From Streptomyces cellostaticus (GTDB taxonomy: Bacteria; Actinomycetota; Actinomycetes; Streptomycetales; Streptomycetaceae): a DNA stretch of 64,000 nt. A program made the translations under genes and the position numbers. Of this stretch, positions 53,267-62,087 are shown piece after piece. The stretch is taken from assembly GCF_001513965.1 (NCBI RefSeq), contig NZ_KQ948028.1, positions 1-64,000 of the forward strand. Reading direction: 5' to 3'. The notes beneath the pieces were generated by a model. That model ran no database searches. It saw nothing but the letters and a program-made list of their open reading frames with translations, and was not told the DNA's origin. Numbering within the stretch: the first letter of the stretch is position 1; each line of letters starts with the position of its first letter.

Positions 53267-54556
53267 GTGAGCGACAACTCTGTAGTACTGCGGTACGGCG
53301 ACGGCGAGTACACCTACCCGGTGGTCGACAGCACCGTCGGTGACACGGGCTTCGACATCGGGAAGCTCCGCGCCCAGACCGGTCTGGTGACGCTGGACAG
53401 CGGTTACGGCAACACGGCCGCCTATAAATCCGCCGTCACCTACCTCGACGGCGAGGCGGGCATCCTCCGCTACCGCGGCTACCCCATCGAGCAGCTGGCC
53501 GAGCGCTCCACCTTCCTTGAGGTGGCCTACCTGCTGATCAACGGCGAGCTGCCGACCGTCGACGAGCTGACGACGTTCAAGAACGACATCACGCGGCACA
53601 CCCTGCTGCACGAGGACGTCAAGAACTTCTACAAAGGCTTCCCGCGCGACGCCCACCCGATGGCCATGCTGTCCTCGGTCGTCTCGGCGCTGTCCACGTT
53701 CTACCAGGACAGCCACAACCCGTTCGACGAGAAGCAGCGCAACCTCTCCACCATCCGCCTGCTCGCCAAGCTCCCGACGATCGCTGCGTACGCGTACAAG
53801 AAGTCGATCGGCCACCCGTTCGTCTACCCGCGCAACGACCTCGGCTACGTCGAGAACTTCCTGCGCATGACCTTCTCGGTCCCGGCGCAGGAGTACGACC
53901 TCGACCCGGTCGTCGTCTCCGCGCTCGACAAGCTGCTGATCCTGCACGCCGACCACGAGCAGAACTGTTCGACCTCGACGGTCCGCCTGGTCGGCTCGTC
54001 GCAGGCGAACATGTTCGCGTCGATCTCGGCCGGCATCTCCGCCCTGTGGGGCCCCCTGCACGGCGGCGCCAACCAGTCCGTCCTGGAGATGCTGGAAGGC
54101 ATCCAGGAGAACGGCGGCGATGTCGACGCCTTCATCCGCAAGGTGAAGAACAAGGAGGACGGCGTCCGCCTGATGGGCTTCGGCCACCGGGTCTACAAGA
54201 GCTTCGACCCGCGCGCCAAGATCATCAAGGCCGCCGCGCACGACGTCCTCTCCGCCCTCGGCAAGTCCGACGATCTGCTGGACATCGCGCTCAAGCTGGA
54301 GGAGCACGCGCTCTCCGACGACTACTTCGTCTCGCGCAACCTCTACCCGAACGTCGACTTCTACACCGGCCTGATCTACCGCGCGATGGGCTTCCCGACC
54401 GAGATGTTCACGGTCCTGTTCGCCCTCGGCCGGCTGCCGGGCTGGATCGCCCAGTGGACCGAGATGATCAAGGAGCCCGGTTCCCGCATCGGCCGCCCGC
54501 GCCAGATCTACACCGGTGTGGTGGAGCGCGACTTCGTTCCGGTCGAGGAGCGCTGA
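53267..54556 (+). CDS. gltA: Citrate synthase
   Basis: A 429-residue type II citrate synthase that condenses oxaloacetate and acetyl-CoA at the entry to the TCA cycle. HADHEQNCSTSTV and GFGHRVYKSFDPRA hold the catalytic His residues, and IGRPRQIYTG is present near the end. GAGGGAAG precedes the GTG at 53267; a GTG four codons earlier is less suitable. A terminator hairpin lies about 140 bases downstream. Confidence 0.96.
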   Translation: MSDNSVVLRYGDGEYTYPVVDSTVGDTGFDIGKLRAQTGLVTLDSGYGNTAAYKSAVTYLDGEAGILRYRGYPIEQLAERSTFLEVAYLLINGELPTVDELTTFKNDITRHTLLHEDVKNFYKGFPRDAHPMAMLSSVVSALSTFYQDSHNPFDEKQRNLSTIRLLAKLPTIAAYAYKKSIGHPFVYPRNDLGYVENFLRMTFSVPAQEYDLDPVVVSALDKLLILHADHEQNCSTSTVRLVGSSQANMFASISAGISALWGPLHGGANQSVLEMLEGIQENGGDVDAFIRKVKNKEDGVRLMGFGHRVYKSFDPRAKIIKAAAHDVLSALGKSDDLLDIALKLEEHALSDDYFVSRNLYPNVDFYTGLIYRAMGFPTEMFTVLFALGRLPGWIAQWTEMIKEPGSRIGRPRQIYTGVVERDFVPVEER

Positions 54557-54697
54557 CACCAGCCGGTGGGGGGCGCCATTTCTCTGGTGCCCCGCCACTC
54601 GGGCGCGTCTCCCGCGGTTCCGGGGGCGCTGAACGCACTGAGCACGAGGGCCTGCCTGTCTGGTGGGCCCTGAGTCAGTGGTGAAGAGCGAAAAGCA

Positions 54698-54750
54698 GAA
54701 GGCGCCCTGAGCCGTCAGTCCCCCCACGGGCCGACGACCAGGGCGCCTTC
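54698..54750. terminator. Hairpin after citrate synthase
   Basis: Perfect 12-bp stem (GAAGGCGCCCTG with CAGGGCGCCTTC) with a 29-base loop. Confidence 0.75.
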
Positions 54751-55229
54751 CCATGTCCCGGTGCGGATTCCCCCCACGGGATCCGGCCGGGCGCTCGGAG
54801 AGGACAGCGCCTGAAATCGCTGTCTGAGCACAACGAGCAAAACCCGTCGTACTCCAGTGATGCGGTGCGGTCTGCCGGGACAACGCACGCAGGGAGGGCC
54901 GCTCAAAGCTTCCCGGTGTACGTGCCCCGGCAACGCATCTCTGAGGAAGTCCCCCAAGACATCCCCAGATGCCAGTCAGCGCCCCCCAAGACGCTGGTCT
55001 GACATCGCCAACTTAGACCTTCGAACCCCTTCGATGGTTACGTTCGCATCACTGTGATCTGCGTCTCTTGCATATGTCCTTTAGGTACGCAAGAGCCCCG
55101 ATACCGCGATCGAGGACCAAGCGTAAGGATGATGCGCGAGCCTTGTGAAGAGCTTATGTGAGGCTCGCGCATGACTCTAGAGGGACTCTTACTTCGGCTG
55201 CGGCTAACCCCGGGTAACCTCGGGCGACT
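54751..55229. other. Structured intergenic region between citrate synthase and the copper ATPase
   Basis: About 480 bases without a supported protein gene but with unusually AT-rich patches (54998-55130) and a clean inverted repeat at 55132-55172. It could hold a small RNA or promoters. The minus-strand frame over 54715-54957 has no family likeness. Confidence 0.5.
55132..55172. terminator. Inverted repeat upstream of the copA stop
   Basis: ATGCGCGAGCCT (55132-55143) and AGGCTCGCGCAT (55161-55172), a perfect 12-bp stem with a 17-base loop, 57 bases beyond the copA stop. Likely the copA terminator or the end of a small RNA. Confidence 0.6.
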
Positions 55230-57479
55230 TCAGCGGAAGCGGCGCAGCCGCAGGCTGTTGGTCACCACGAACACCGAGGAGAACGCCATCGCGGCGCCCG
55301 CGATCATCGGGTTCAGCAGGCCCGCGGCAGCCAGCGGCAGCGCGGCCACGTTGTATCCGAACGCCCACACCAGGTTGCCCTTGATGGTGGCGAGGGTGCG
55401 CCGGGAGAGCCGGATGGCGTCCGCGGCCACCCTGAGGTCCCCGCGCACCAGCGTCAGATCGCCGGCCTCGATCGCCGCGTCCGTGCCGGTCCCCATGGCG
55501 AGTCCCAGGTCGGCGGTGGCCAGCGCGGCCGCGTCGTTGACGCCGTCGCCGACCATGGCCACGGTCCGTCCCTCGCCCTGCAGCCGCCGTACGACGTCCA
55601 CCTTGTCCTCGGGCAGCACCTCGGCGATCACCTCGTCGATACCGACGGCCTGCGCGACCGCCTCGGCGACCGTCCGGTTGTCCCCGGTGAGCAGCACCGG
55701 CGTGAGCCCGAGGGCGCGCAGCTCGCGCACCGCCTCGGCGCTGGTCTCCTTGACCGCGTCGGCGACGGCGAGGACACCGCGGGCCCGCCCGTCCCAGCCG
55801 ACCGTGACGGCCGTACGGCCCTCCTGCTCGGCCTGGCGCCGGGCCTGGGCCAACTCCTCCGGGAGCGCGTCGAACAACCGCCCCACGGCCACCTCACGGC
55901 CTTCCACGCGCCCGCGTACGCCCCGCCCGGGGACGTTCTCGAAGTGCTCGGCCCCCGGCAGTGCTCCGGTGCGCTCCTCGGCGCCCGCGGCGATCGCCCG
56001 GGCGACGGGATGCTCGGAGGCGTGCTCCAGGGCGCCCGCGAGCCGCAGCACCTCCTTCGCGTCCTCGCCGTCGGCGGCGTACACCTCCTGGAGGGTCATG
56101 CGGCCGCTGGTGACCGTGCCGGTCTTGTCCAGGACGACGGTGTCGACGCGCCGCGTGGACTCCAGCACCTCGGGGCCCTTGATCAGGATGCCGAGCTGGG
56201 CGCCCCGCCCGGTGCCGACCATCAGCGCTGTCGGCGTGGCGAGGCCCAGCGCGCAGGGGCAGGCGATGATCAGGACGGCGACGGCGGCCGTGAACGCGGC
56301 GACGCTGTCCCCGGTGACGCCCAGCCAGGCGCCGAAGGTGGCGACCGCGATGAGCATGACCACGGGGACGAAGACGGCGGAGATCCGGTCCGCGAGGCGC
56401 TGCACCTCGGCCTTGCCGTTCTGCGCGTCCTCCACCAGCCTCGCCATCCGGGCGAGCTGCGTGTCGGCGCCGACCCGGGTCGCCTCCACCACCAGCCGGC
56501 CGCCGGCGTTGACCGTGGCGCCGGTGACCTGGTCGCCGGGGCCGACGTCCACCGGCACCGACTCGCCGGTCAGCATGGACGCGTCCACCGCGGAGACGCC
56601 CTCGACGACCGTGCCGTCGGTGGCGATCTTCTCGCCGGGCCGTACGACGAACCGGTCGCCCACGGTCAGCGAGGCCACCGGCACGCGCTCCTCGCGCCCT
56701 GCCCGCAGTACGGCGACGTCCTTGGCGCCCAGCTCCATCAGGGCCCTGAGGGCCGCGCCCGCACGCCGCTTGGAGCGGGCCTCCAGATAGCGGCCCAGCA
56801 GGATCAGCGCGACGACTCCGGCGGCCACTTCGAGGTAGATGGTCGAGGCGCCGTCCATGCGCGAGACGGTGAACCGGAACTCGTCGTGCATGCCCGGCAT
56901 GCCCGCGTCGCCGAAGAACAGTGCCCACAGCGACCAGCCGAACGCGGCCAGCGTGCCGACCGAGACCAGCGTGTCCATGGTGGCCGCGCCGTGCCGGAGG
57001 TTGGTCCAGGCGGCCTGGTGGAACGGCCGGCCGCCCCAGACGACGACCGGCGCGGCGAGCGTGAGCGAGAGCCACTGCCAGTTGTCGAACTGGAGCGAGG
57101 GCACCATGGCGAGCAGGACGACGGGGGCGGCGAGCAGCGCGGAGACGAGCAGGCGGTGCCGGAGGGCGGCGAGCTCGGGGTCCTGCCCGGAGGTCTGCGG
57201 CGTCTCGGGTTCGGGCTCCGGCGGCGGGGGCTCCTCGGCGGTGTAGCCGGTCTTCACCACGGTCGCGATCAGGTCGGCGACCTGGACGCCCCCGGTGTAG
57301 CTGACCTTCGCCTTCTCCGTCGCGAAGTTCACGGTGGCGCTCACGCCGTCCATGCGGTTGAGCTTCTTCTCCACCCGGGCGGCGCAGGAGGCACAGGTCA
57401 TCCCTCCGATGAGCAGCTCGACCTCGGACGTGCCGCCTATCGCGCTCGTTGTCCCTGTCTCTGCGGTGGTGCTGGTCAT
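55230..57479 (-). CDS. copA: Copper-exporting P1B-type ATPase
   Basis: A 749-residue P-type ATPase that pumps Cu(I) out of the cell. N-terminal HMA domain with GMTCASC; eight membrane segments; the transmembrane C407-P-C409 motif; phosphorylation Asp451 in DKTGT; HP motif EHPVARAI; GDGVNDA hinge. The linker after the HMA is Pro/Glu rich. Downstream of copZ on the same strand with a 200-base gap. Confidence 0.95.
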   Translation of the reverse strand: MTSTTAETGTTSAIGGTSEVELLIGGMTCASCAARVEKKLNRMDGVSATVNFATEKAKVSYTGGVQVADLIATVVKTGYTAEEPPPPEPEPETPQTSGQDPELAALRHRLLVSALLAAPVVLLAMVPSLQFDNWQWLSLTLAAPVVVWGGRPFHQAAWTNLRHGAATMDTLVSVGTLAAFGWSLWALFFGDAGMPGMHDEFRFTVSRMDGASTIYLEVAAGVVALILLGRYLEARSKRRAGAALRALMELGAKDVAVLRAGREERVPVASLTVGDRFVVRPGEKIATDGTVVEGVSAVDASMLTGESVPVDVGPGDQVTGATVNAGGRLVVEATRVGADTQLARMARLVEDAQNGKAEVQRLADRISAVFVPVVMLIAVATFGAWLGVTGDSVAAFTAAVAVLIIACPCALGLATPTALMVGTGRGAQLGILIKGPEVLESTRRVDTVVLDKTGTVTSGRMTLQEVYAADGEDAKEVLRLAGALEHASEHPVARAIAAGAEERTGALPGAEHFENVPGRGVRGRVEGREVAVGRLFDALPEELAQARRQAEQEGRTAVTVGWDGRARGVLAVADAVKETSAEAVRELRALGLTPVLLTGDNRTVAEAVAQAVGIDEVIAEVLPEDKVDVVRRLQGEGRTVAMVGDGVNDAAALATADLGLAMGTGTDAAIEAGDLTLVRGDLRVAADAIRLSRRTLATIKGNLVWAFGYNVAALPLAAAGLLNPMIAGAAMAFSSVFVVTNSLRLRRFR

Positions 57480-57679
57480 GTCCGGACTCCAGACATCGGA
57501 CCGGGCCGTACGGATCCAGTATCAGCTGGTCGGGACGGCCCGGTCGGGGAAAGGTTTCGGGGCCCGCGCGCGGGGGCGGGCCCGGTCACTCGGGGTCCTG
57601 CTCTCGGTCCTGCTCACAGGCCGTGCTTGCCGTGCTTCTCGGGCCTTGTTCCTCGGGACTTCTTCCTCGGCCGTGCTTC

Positions 57680-57919
57680 TCAGGCCGTGGCGGCGAGCTC
57701 GAAGCCGGCCTCGTCCACGGCGGCGCGGACGGCCTCGTCGTCGAGCGGGGCCGCGGAGACGACGGTCACCTCGCCGGTCGACGCGACTGCCTTGACCGAG
57801 CTGACGCCGGGAATCTGGGAGATCTCACCGGAGACGGAGCCCTCGCAGTGGCCACAGCTCATGCCGGTCACCTTGTAGACGGTGGTGACGGAGTCCGAAG
57901 CGTCGGTCTGAACGGTCAT
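57680..57919 (-). CDS. copZ: Copper chaperone
   Basis: A 79-residue HMA-domain protein with Cu(I) ligands C22 and C25 in GMSCGHCEGSV. Delivers copper to CopA. ATG at 57919 with GAGGAGC upstream. The CsoR-type site lies about 70 bases before it. Confidence 0.94.
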   Translation of the reverse strand: MTVQTDASDSVTTVYKVTGMSCGHCEGSVSGEISQIPGVSSVKAVASTGEVTVVSAAPLDDEAVRAAVDEAGFELAATA

Positions 57920-57987
57920 GTCGTTGCTCCTCGTCGTGGCATGTGGGGCCGATGGGGCCCGCGGTGGGCCCCCACGCTTCCCACACT

Positions 57988-58004
57988 ATACCCCTAGGGG
58001 GTAT
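57988..58004 (-). promoter_or_regulatory. CsoR-type copper operator
   Basis: ATACCCCTAGGGGGTAT, a near-perfect palindrome of the ATACCCC-GGGGTAT type bound by CsoR in Streptomyces. It lies upstream of copZ and overlaps the stop codon of the PrsW-type gene. No csoR gene is in the window. Confidence 0.8.
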
Positions 58005-58944
58005 TTCTCCAAGAGGAGTCCCGGTGTGCCAGCGACCGGATCCAGGCGATGCCGAGCAGGGCGACGAGTGCCAGGCCGCCCACCGAGAACAGCGTGAACA
58101 GGTGCTCCTGTGCGGCGCTGGGCCGCGGGATGTACCCCTGCGCGAACGGTTCCCGGTCCAGGCCGGCGCCGGACAGGCGGGCCACCAGCCAGATCGCGAT
58201 GCCGTGCGTGGCGTCCCACAGAGCGTGCAGCAGACAGACGCCGAGGCAGGCGGTCACGACCGGCGTGGCGAGGCGGAAGTGCCCGTTCGGGCGGCGGCGG
58301 GCGAGCAGCGCGCCGCCCGCGATCGCCGTCCACAGGCCGTGTCCGAAGGGGGCGAGCGGTTCGCGCAGGATCTCCGTCTCCAGCAGTGCCCGCAGGCCGA
58401 TGCCGTCTGTGGAGGCGGCCGCGGCGAAGGCGTGGCCGCAGCTCTCCAGGGCCGCGAAGCCGAAGCCGACGGCCGCGCCGAGCACCAGTCCCGCCCGCAT
58501 CCCGCGGATCCCCGGCAGCCGGCGCAGCACGAACACCAACGCGCCCAGTTTGGCCGCCTCCTCGGTCAGGCCGACGGCGGTGAACATCCCGAGGGAGGGG
58601 CGGAGCAGGGAGGAGTCCGTCAGCGAGGCGCCGAGCACGCCGAGCACGCCGCCGGCCAGGAAGCAGCCGAGGATCGCGCTGACGCCCAGGTCCCGGCCGT
58701 GCCACTCGTACGCCCACAGCACGAAGACGACGGGGACCAGGAAGCCGCCGAGCAGGATGAGCGTGGGCAGCAGTGCGGTGTTCTGCGTCGTGTACGTCAC
58801 CAGCGCGGCCGGCGCCCACAGGGCGAGCCCGCCGCCCAGGCAGCGCTTCCACAGGCCGGCGCCGATGCGCGGGTACGGCGGTGGAGGCTGCTGCGGGCTG
58901 GGAATGCGGGCCCGGGGCATGCCGGGCGGCGGAGAGTGGGTCAC
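57994..58944 (-). CDS. PrsW family intramembrane glutamic-type protease
   Basis: A 316-residue membrane protein with about eight hydrophobic segments. Motif TEEAAK (E128-E129, K132), FAALE, FGHGLWT and HALWD match the PrsW/CPBP-like active site, where these proteases cut membrane anti-sigma factors. N-terminal Pro-rich cytoplasmic stretch. Its stop codon lies within the copper operator, so read-through transcription could affect copZ. Substrate unknown; note the membrane-bound sigma fusion elsewhere in the window, though linking them is speculation. Confidence 0.85.
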   Translation of the reverse strand: MTHSPPPGMPRARIPSPQQPPPPYPRIGAGLWKRCLGGGLALWAPAALVTYTTQNTALLPTLILLGGFLVPVVFVLWAYEWHGRDLGVSAILGCFLAGGVLGVLGASLTDSSLLRPSLGMFTAVGLTEEAAKLGALVFVLRRLPGIRGMRAGLVLGAAVGFGFAALESCGHAFAAAASTDGIGLRALLETEILREPLAPFGHGLWTAIAGGALLARRRPNGHFRLATPVVTACLGVCLLHALWDATHGIAIWLVARLSGAGLDREPFAQGYIPRPSAAQEHLFTLFSVGGLALVALLGIAWIRSLAHRDSSWRNTP

Positions 58945-59034
58945 GGCGGGTCCCCTCGGGCGGCTCCTGCTGGGCGATTTATCCGCACTGTAGGCAGATG
59001 CGCCCTGTGTCGCAGTCCGGGGACCCCCGTGGGG

Positions 59035-59688
59035 TCACGTACGGCCGAGCCGGTCGCCCACCAGTGGTCCGAGGTAGCGGACCAGTACGTCCTTGACCTC
59101 CTGGACGTACGCCGCGCGCTCCGCGCCCTCGTGGGCGAGGACCAGCTCCAGGCCGGCCTTGTAGATGCCGAGGCAGACGTGGGCCGTGCGCGTGACGTCG
59201 GCCGGGGAGGCGCCGGGCATGAGGGAGGCGAGCAGGCCCTCGATACGGCCGACCAGGGTGGCGTGCAGCTGGTCGTGTGCCTCGGTGATGCCGCCGGGCA
59301 TGTCGGGGCCGTGCATCAGCGCGAAGAACACCGGGTGCTCGGTGTTGAAGGCCATGAAGCGGTCGACGGCCGCGCCGACGGCCTCCTCCAGCGGAGTGGC
59401 CGGGGCGACGGGGGCGAGCGCCTCGCCGTAGGCCTCCCGCATCTCGTGTACGAGCCGTTCGCCCAGCTCGATCGCGATCGCTTCCTTGTTCGGGAAGAAC
59501 TGGTAGAGCGTGCCCGGCGAGACGCCCGCCTCGCGGGCGATGGCGTTGGTGCTGGCGGCGGTGTAACCGGTGGTGCAGAAGACCTGGGCGGCGGCCGCGA
59601 GGAGCTGTGCGATACGGCGTTCGCCGCGTGCTTGGCGGCGGCGCGGCTGCCCCTTCTCCGGCCGCTCCTTCTCCGAGGTGTCGGACAC
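59035..59688 (-). CDS. TetR family regulator
   Basis: A 217-residue TetR regulator: RIAQLLAAAAQVFCTTGY, NAIAREAGVSPGTLYQFFPNK HTH, and a helical sensor domain. GTG start. Divergent from the MMPL transporter, with two inverted repeats between them; it probably represses the transporter until a ligand binds. Confidence 0.9.
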   Translation of the reverse strand: MSDTSEKERPEKGQPRRRQARGERRIAQLLAAAAQVFCTTGYTAASTNAIAREAGVSPGTLYQFFPNKEAIAIELGERLVHEMREAYGEALAPVAPATPLEEAVGAAVDRFMAFNTEHPVFFALMHGPDMPGGITEAHDQLHATLVGRIEGLLASLMPGASPADVTRTAHVCLGIYKAGLELVLAHEGAERAAYVQEVKDVLVRYLGPLVGDRLGRT

Positions 59689-59721
59689 GCGTTATCCCCA
59701 GCTCTCCGAAGGCGATTGACA

Positions 59722-59742
59722 AACGCGAGTGGTCGCTCGCAT
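59722..59742. promoter_or_regulatory. TetR operator 1, between regulator and MMPL gene
   Basis: ACGCGAGTGGTCGCTCGCAT, an imperfect palindrome (GCGAG...CTCGC). It follows a TTGACA at 59716 that could be a -35 element for the transporter. Confidence 0.65.
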
Positions 59743-59750
59743 TCTGGAGA

Positions 59751-59773
59751 AACGCGAGCGATCTCTCGTGTTT
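59751..59773. promoter_or_regulatory. TetR operator 2
   Basis: ACGCGAGCGATCTCTCGTGT, a second related palindrome 29 bases from the first. Confidence 0.65.
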
Positions 59774-59848
59774 GCCAGTTTATGGCCATGACCGACCCGT
59801 GCTGCCTGCCTGTTCGGACATGGGTCACGGTGAAGGGGACACCGCACG

Positions 59849-62056
59849 ATGACCGAAGTCAACAAGGCACAGCTCACGGGGGACGGACCGCCCCGGCCCG
59901 GCGGCTGGACGCGATTCGTCACCGCCCGCCCGCGCCTGTCGCTGCTGGTGGCCCTGCTGCTCACCGCGCTCGCCGTGCTGGCCGGCAGCGGGGTCGCGGA
60001 CCATCTGGGCAGCGGCGGCTGGGAGGACCCGGCCGCCGAGTCGACGTACGCGACCAAGGCACTGGAGCGCGAGTTCCCCGGCTCCCAGCCCAATCTGCTG
60101 CTCCTGGTCGACTCCGGCCACGTCTCGGTAGACGATCCGGCGGTCGCCGCCCAGGCCCGCGAGCTGACCGGGCGCCTGGCCACGGAGCAGGGCGTGACCG
60201 GAGTCGGCTCCTACTGGCAGTCCGGATCGCCGGGCCTGCGCGCCAAGGACGGCCACGAAGCACTGATCGCCGCCCGCATCACCGGCGACGAGAACGCGAT
60301 GGGCAAGACCCTGGACCGCATAGCGCCCCACTACCGGGGCGCGCACGGCCCGGTCCGGGTGAAGGTCGGCGGCATCGTCGCGGTCCGGCACGAGATGCAG
60401 ACGATCATCAAGGAGGACCTGACCCGGGCCGAGATGATCGCCCTGCCCATCACGCTGGTCCTGCTGGTGATGGTCTTCGGCAGCGCGGTCGCGGCCCTGC
60501 TGCCCCTGGGCATCGGCATCGTCGCCATCCTCGGCACGAACGCGGTGCTGCGCGGGCTGACGTCCTTCACCGACGTCTCGGTCTTCGCGCTGAACCTCAC
60601 CACGGCCCTCGGCCTCGGCCTCGCCATCGACTACGCGCTGTTCATCGTCCGCCGCTACCGCGAGGAACTGTCCACCGGCGCCGCCCCGCAGACCGCCATC
60701 GGCACGACCCTGCGCACGGCCGGCCGTACGGTGCTCTTCTCCGCCCTCACGGTCGCGGTGTCCCTGGCCGCCATGATGGTCTTCCCGCAGTACTTCCTGC
60801 GGTCCTTCGCCTACGCCGGCATCGCCGTGGTCCTGCTCGCCGCGGCGGCCGCCCTGATCCTGCTCCCGGCGGCCCTGATCCTGCTCGGCCACCGGGTCAA
60901 CTCCCTGGACCTGCGCCGCCTCTTCCGCCGTGACCCGAAGCCTTCCGGCGCCGAAGGCACGGCCTGGGCCAGGGGCGCCGGCCTGGTGATGCGCCGCGCC
61001 CCGCTCTTCGCGCTCGGCACCACCGCCCTGCTGGTGATCCTCGGACTGCCTTTCCTCGGCGTGAAGTTCGGCACCGCCGACGACCGCCAGCTGCCCTCGG
61101 GCGCCGAGTCGCACGTGGTGCAGCAGCACCTGCGCGACGGCTTCCCGGGCAGCCCCGGCGGCGGCCTGGAGGTCCTCGCCGAGGGCAGGGCCGACGGCGC
61201 CCAGTACGCCGCCTACAAGCAGCAGGTGGCCGCCCTGCCCGAGGTGGTCCGGGTGGACGGCCCGCTGGTCAAGGGCGACTCGGCGTACTTCACGGTGCAG
61301 CCGAAGGGCGAGGCCGTCGGCGACGGCGCCCAGCGCCTGGTCGGCGACCTGCGCTCCCTGAAGGCCCCCTTCGACACCAAGGTGACCGGCACGGCCGCCG
61401 TCCTGGTCGACTCCAAGCACGCGATAGGCGAACGCCTGCCCTGGGCGGCCGCGTTCATCGCGATCGTCACCCTGCTGCTGGTCTTCCTGCTCACCGGCAG
61501 CGTGCTCATACCCCTCCAGGCGGTGGTGCTCAACGCGCTCAGTCTGACGGCGATGTTCGGCGCGGTGGTCTGGGTCTTCCAGGACGGCCATCTGTCCGGC
61601 GCGCTCGGCTTCACCAGCCCCGGCTCGATAGAGACCACCCTGCCCGTGCTGATGTTCTGCGTGGCCTTCGGCCTCTCCATGGACTACGGCGTGTTCCTGC
61701 TCTCCCGCATCAAGGAGGAGTACGACCGCACCGGCGACCACAACGAGGCGGTCCGCCACGGGCTCCAGCGCACGGGCGGGCTGATCACCGCGGCGGCGGT
61801 CATCCTCGCGGTGGTGATGGTCGCCATCGGCACCTCGCGGGTCACCAACACCAAGATGCTGGGCCTCGGCATCGCGCTCGCGGTGCTGATGGACGCGATG
61901 GTCGTGCGCAGCCTCCTGGTCCCGGCGATCATGCGGCTCACGGGCCGTGCCACTTGGTGGGCCCCGGCCCCGCTGCGCCGCTTCCACCAGCGGTTCGGCC
62001 TGAGCGAGGGCGAGCCGGCCGCGCCCGCGGAGGTGAAGGAGACGGCGGGAGTGTGA
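59849..62056 (+). CDS. MMPL family RND transporter
   Basis: A 735-residue transporter with the RND layout: two halves each with a large loop and a bundle of membrane helices. The GLGLAIDYALFIVRRYREE and AFGLSMDYGVFLLSRIKEEY motifs occur in TM4 of the two halves, where the Asp-Tyr pair (DY) carries protons in MmpL proteins. Likely exports a lipid or drug; repressed by the divergent TetR. ATG at 59849. Confidence 0.92.
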   Translation: MTEVNKAQLTGDGPPRPGGWTRFVTARPRLSLLVALLLTALAVLAGSGVADHLGSGGWEDPAAESTYATKALEREFPGSQPNLLLLVDSGHVSVDDPAVAAQARELTGRLATEQGVTGVGSYWQSGSPGLRAKDGHEALIAARITGDENAMGKTLDRIAPHYRGAHGPVRVKVGGIVAVRHEMQTIIKEDLTRAEMIALPITLVLLVMVFGSAVAALLPLGIGIVAILGTNAVLRGLTSFTDVSVFALNLTTALGLGLAIDYALFIVRRYREELSTGAAPQTAIGTTLRTAGRTVLFSALTVAVSLAAMMVFPQYFLRSFAYAGIAVVLLAAAAALILLPAALILLGHRVNSLDLRRLFRRDPKPSGAEGTAWARGAGLVMRRAPLFALGTTALLVILGLPFLGVKFGTADDRQLPSGAESHVVQQHLRDGFPGSPGGGLEVLAEGRADGAQYAAYKQQVAALPEVVRVDGPLVKGDSAYFTVQPKGEAVGDGAQRLVGDLRSLKAPFDTKVTGTAAVLVDSKHAIGERLPWAAAFIAIVTLLLVFLLTGSVLIPLQAVVLNALSLTAMFGAVVWVFQDGHLSGALGFTSPGSIETTLPVLMFCVAFGLSMDYGVFLLSRIKEEYDRTGDHNEAVRHGLQRTGGLITAAAVILAVVMVAIGTSRVTNTKMLGLGIALAVLMDAMVVRSLLVPAIMRLTGRATWWAPAPLRRFHQRFGLSEGEPAAPAEVKETAGV

Positions 62057-62087
62057 GGAGGGCGGCTTCCATGGCAGTGTGGGGCCC

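Noticed and set aside
54715..54957. Minus-strand gene between citrate synthase and copA
   Set aside because: No domain likeness, and it covers the citrate synthase terminator.
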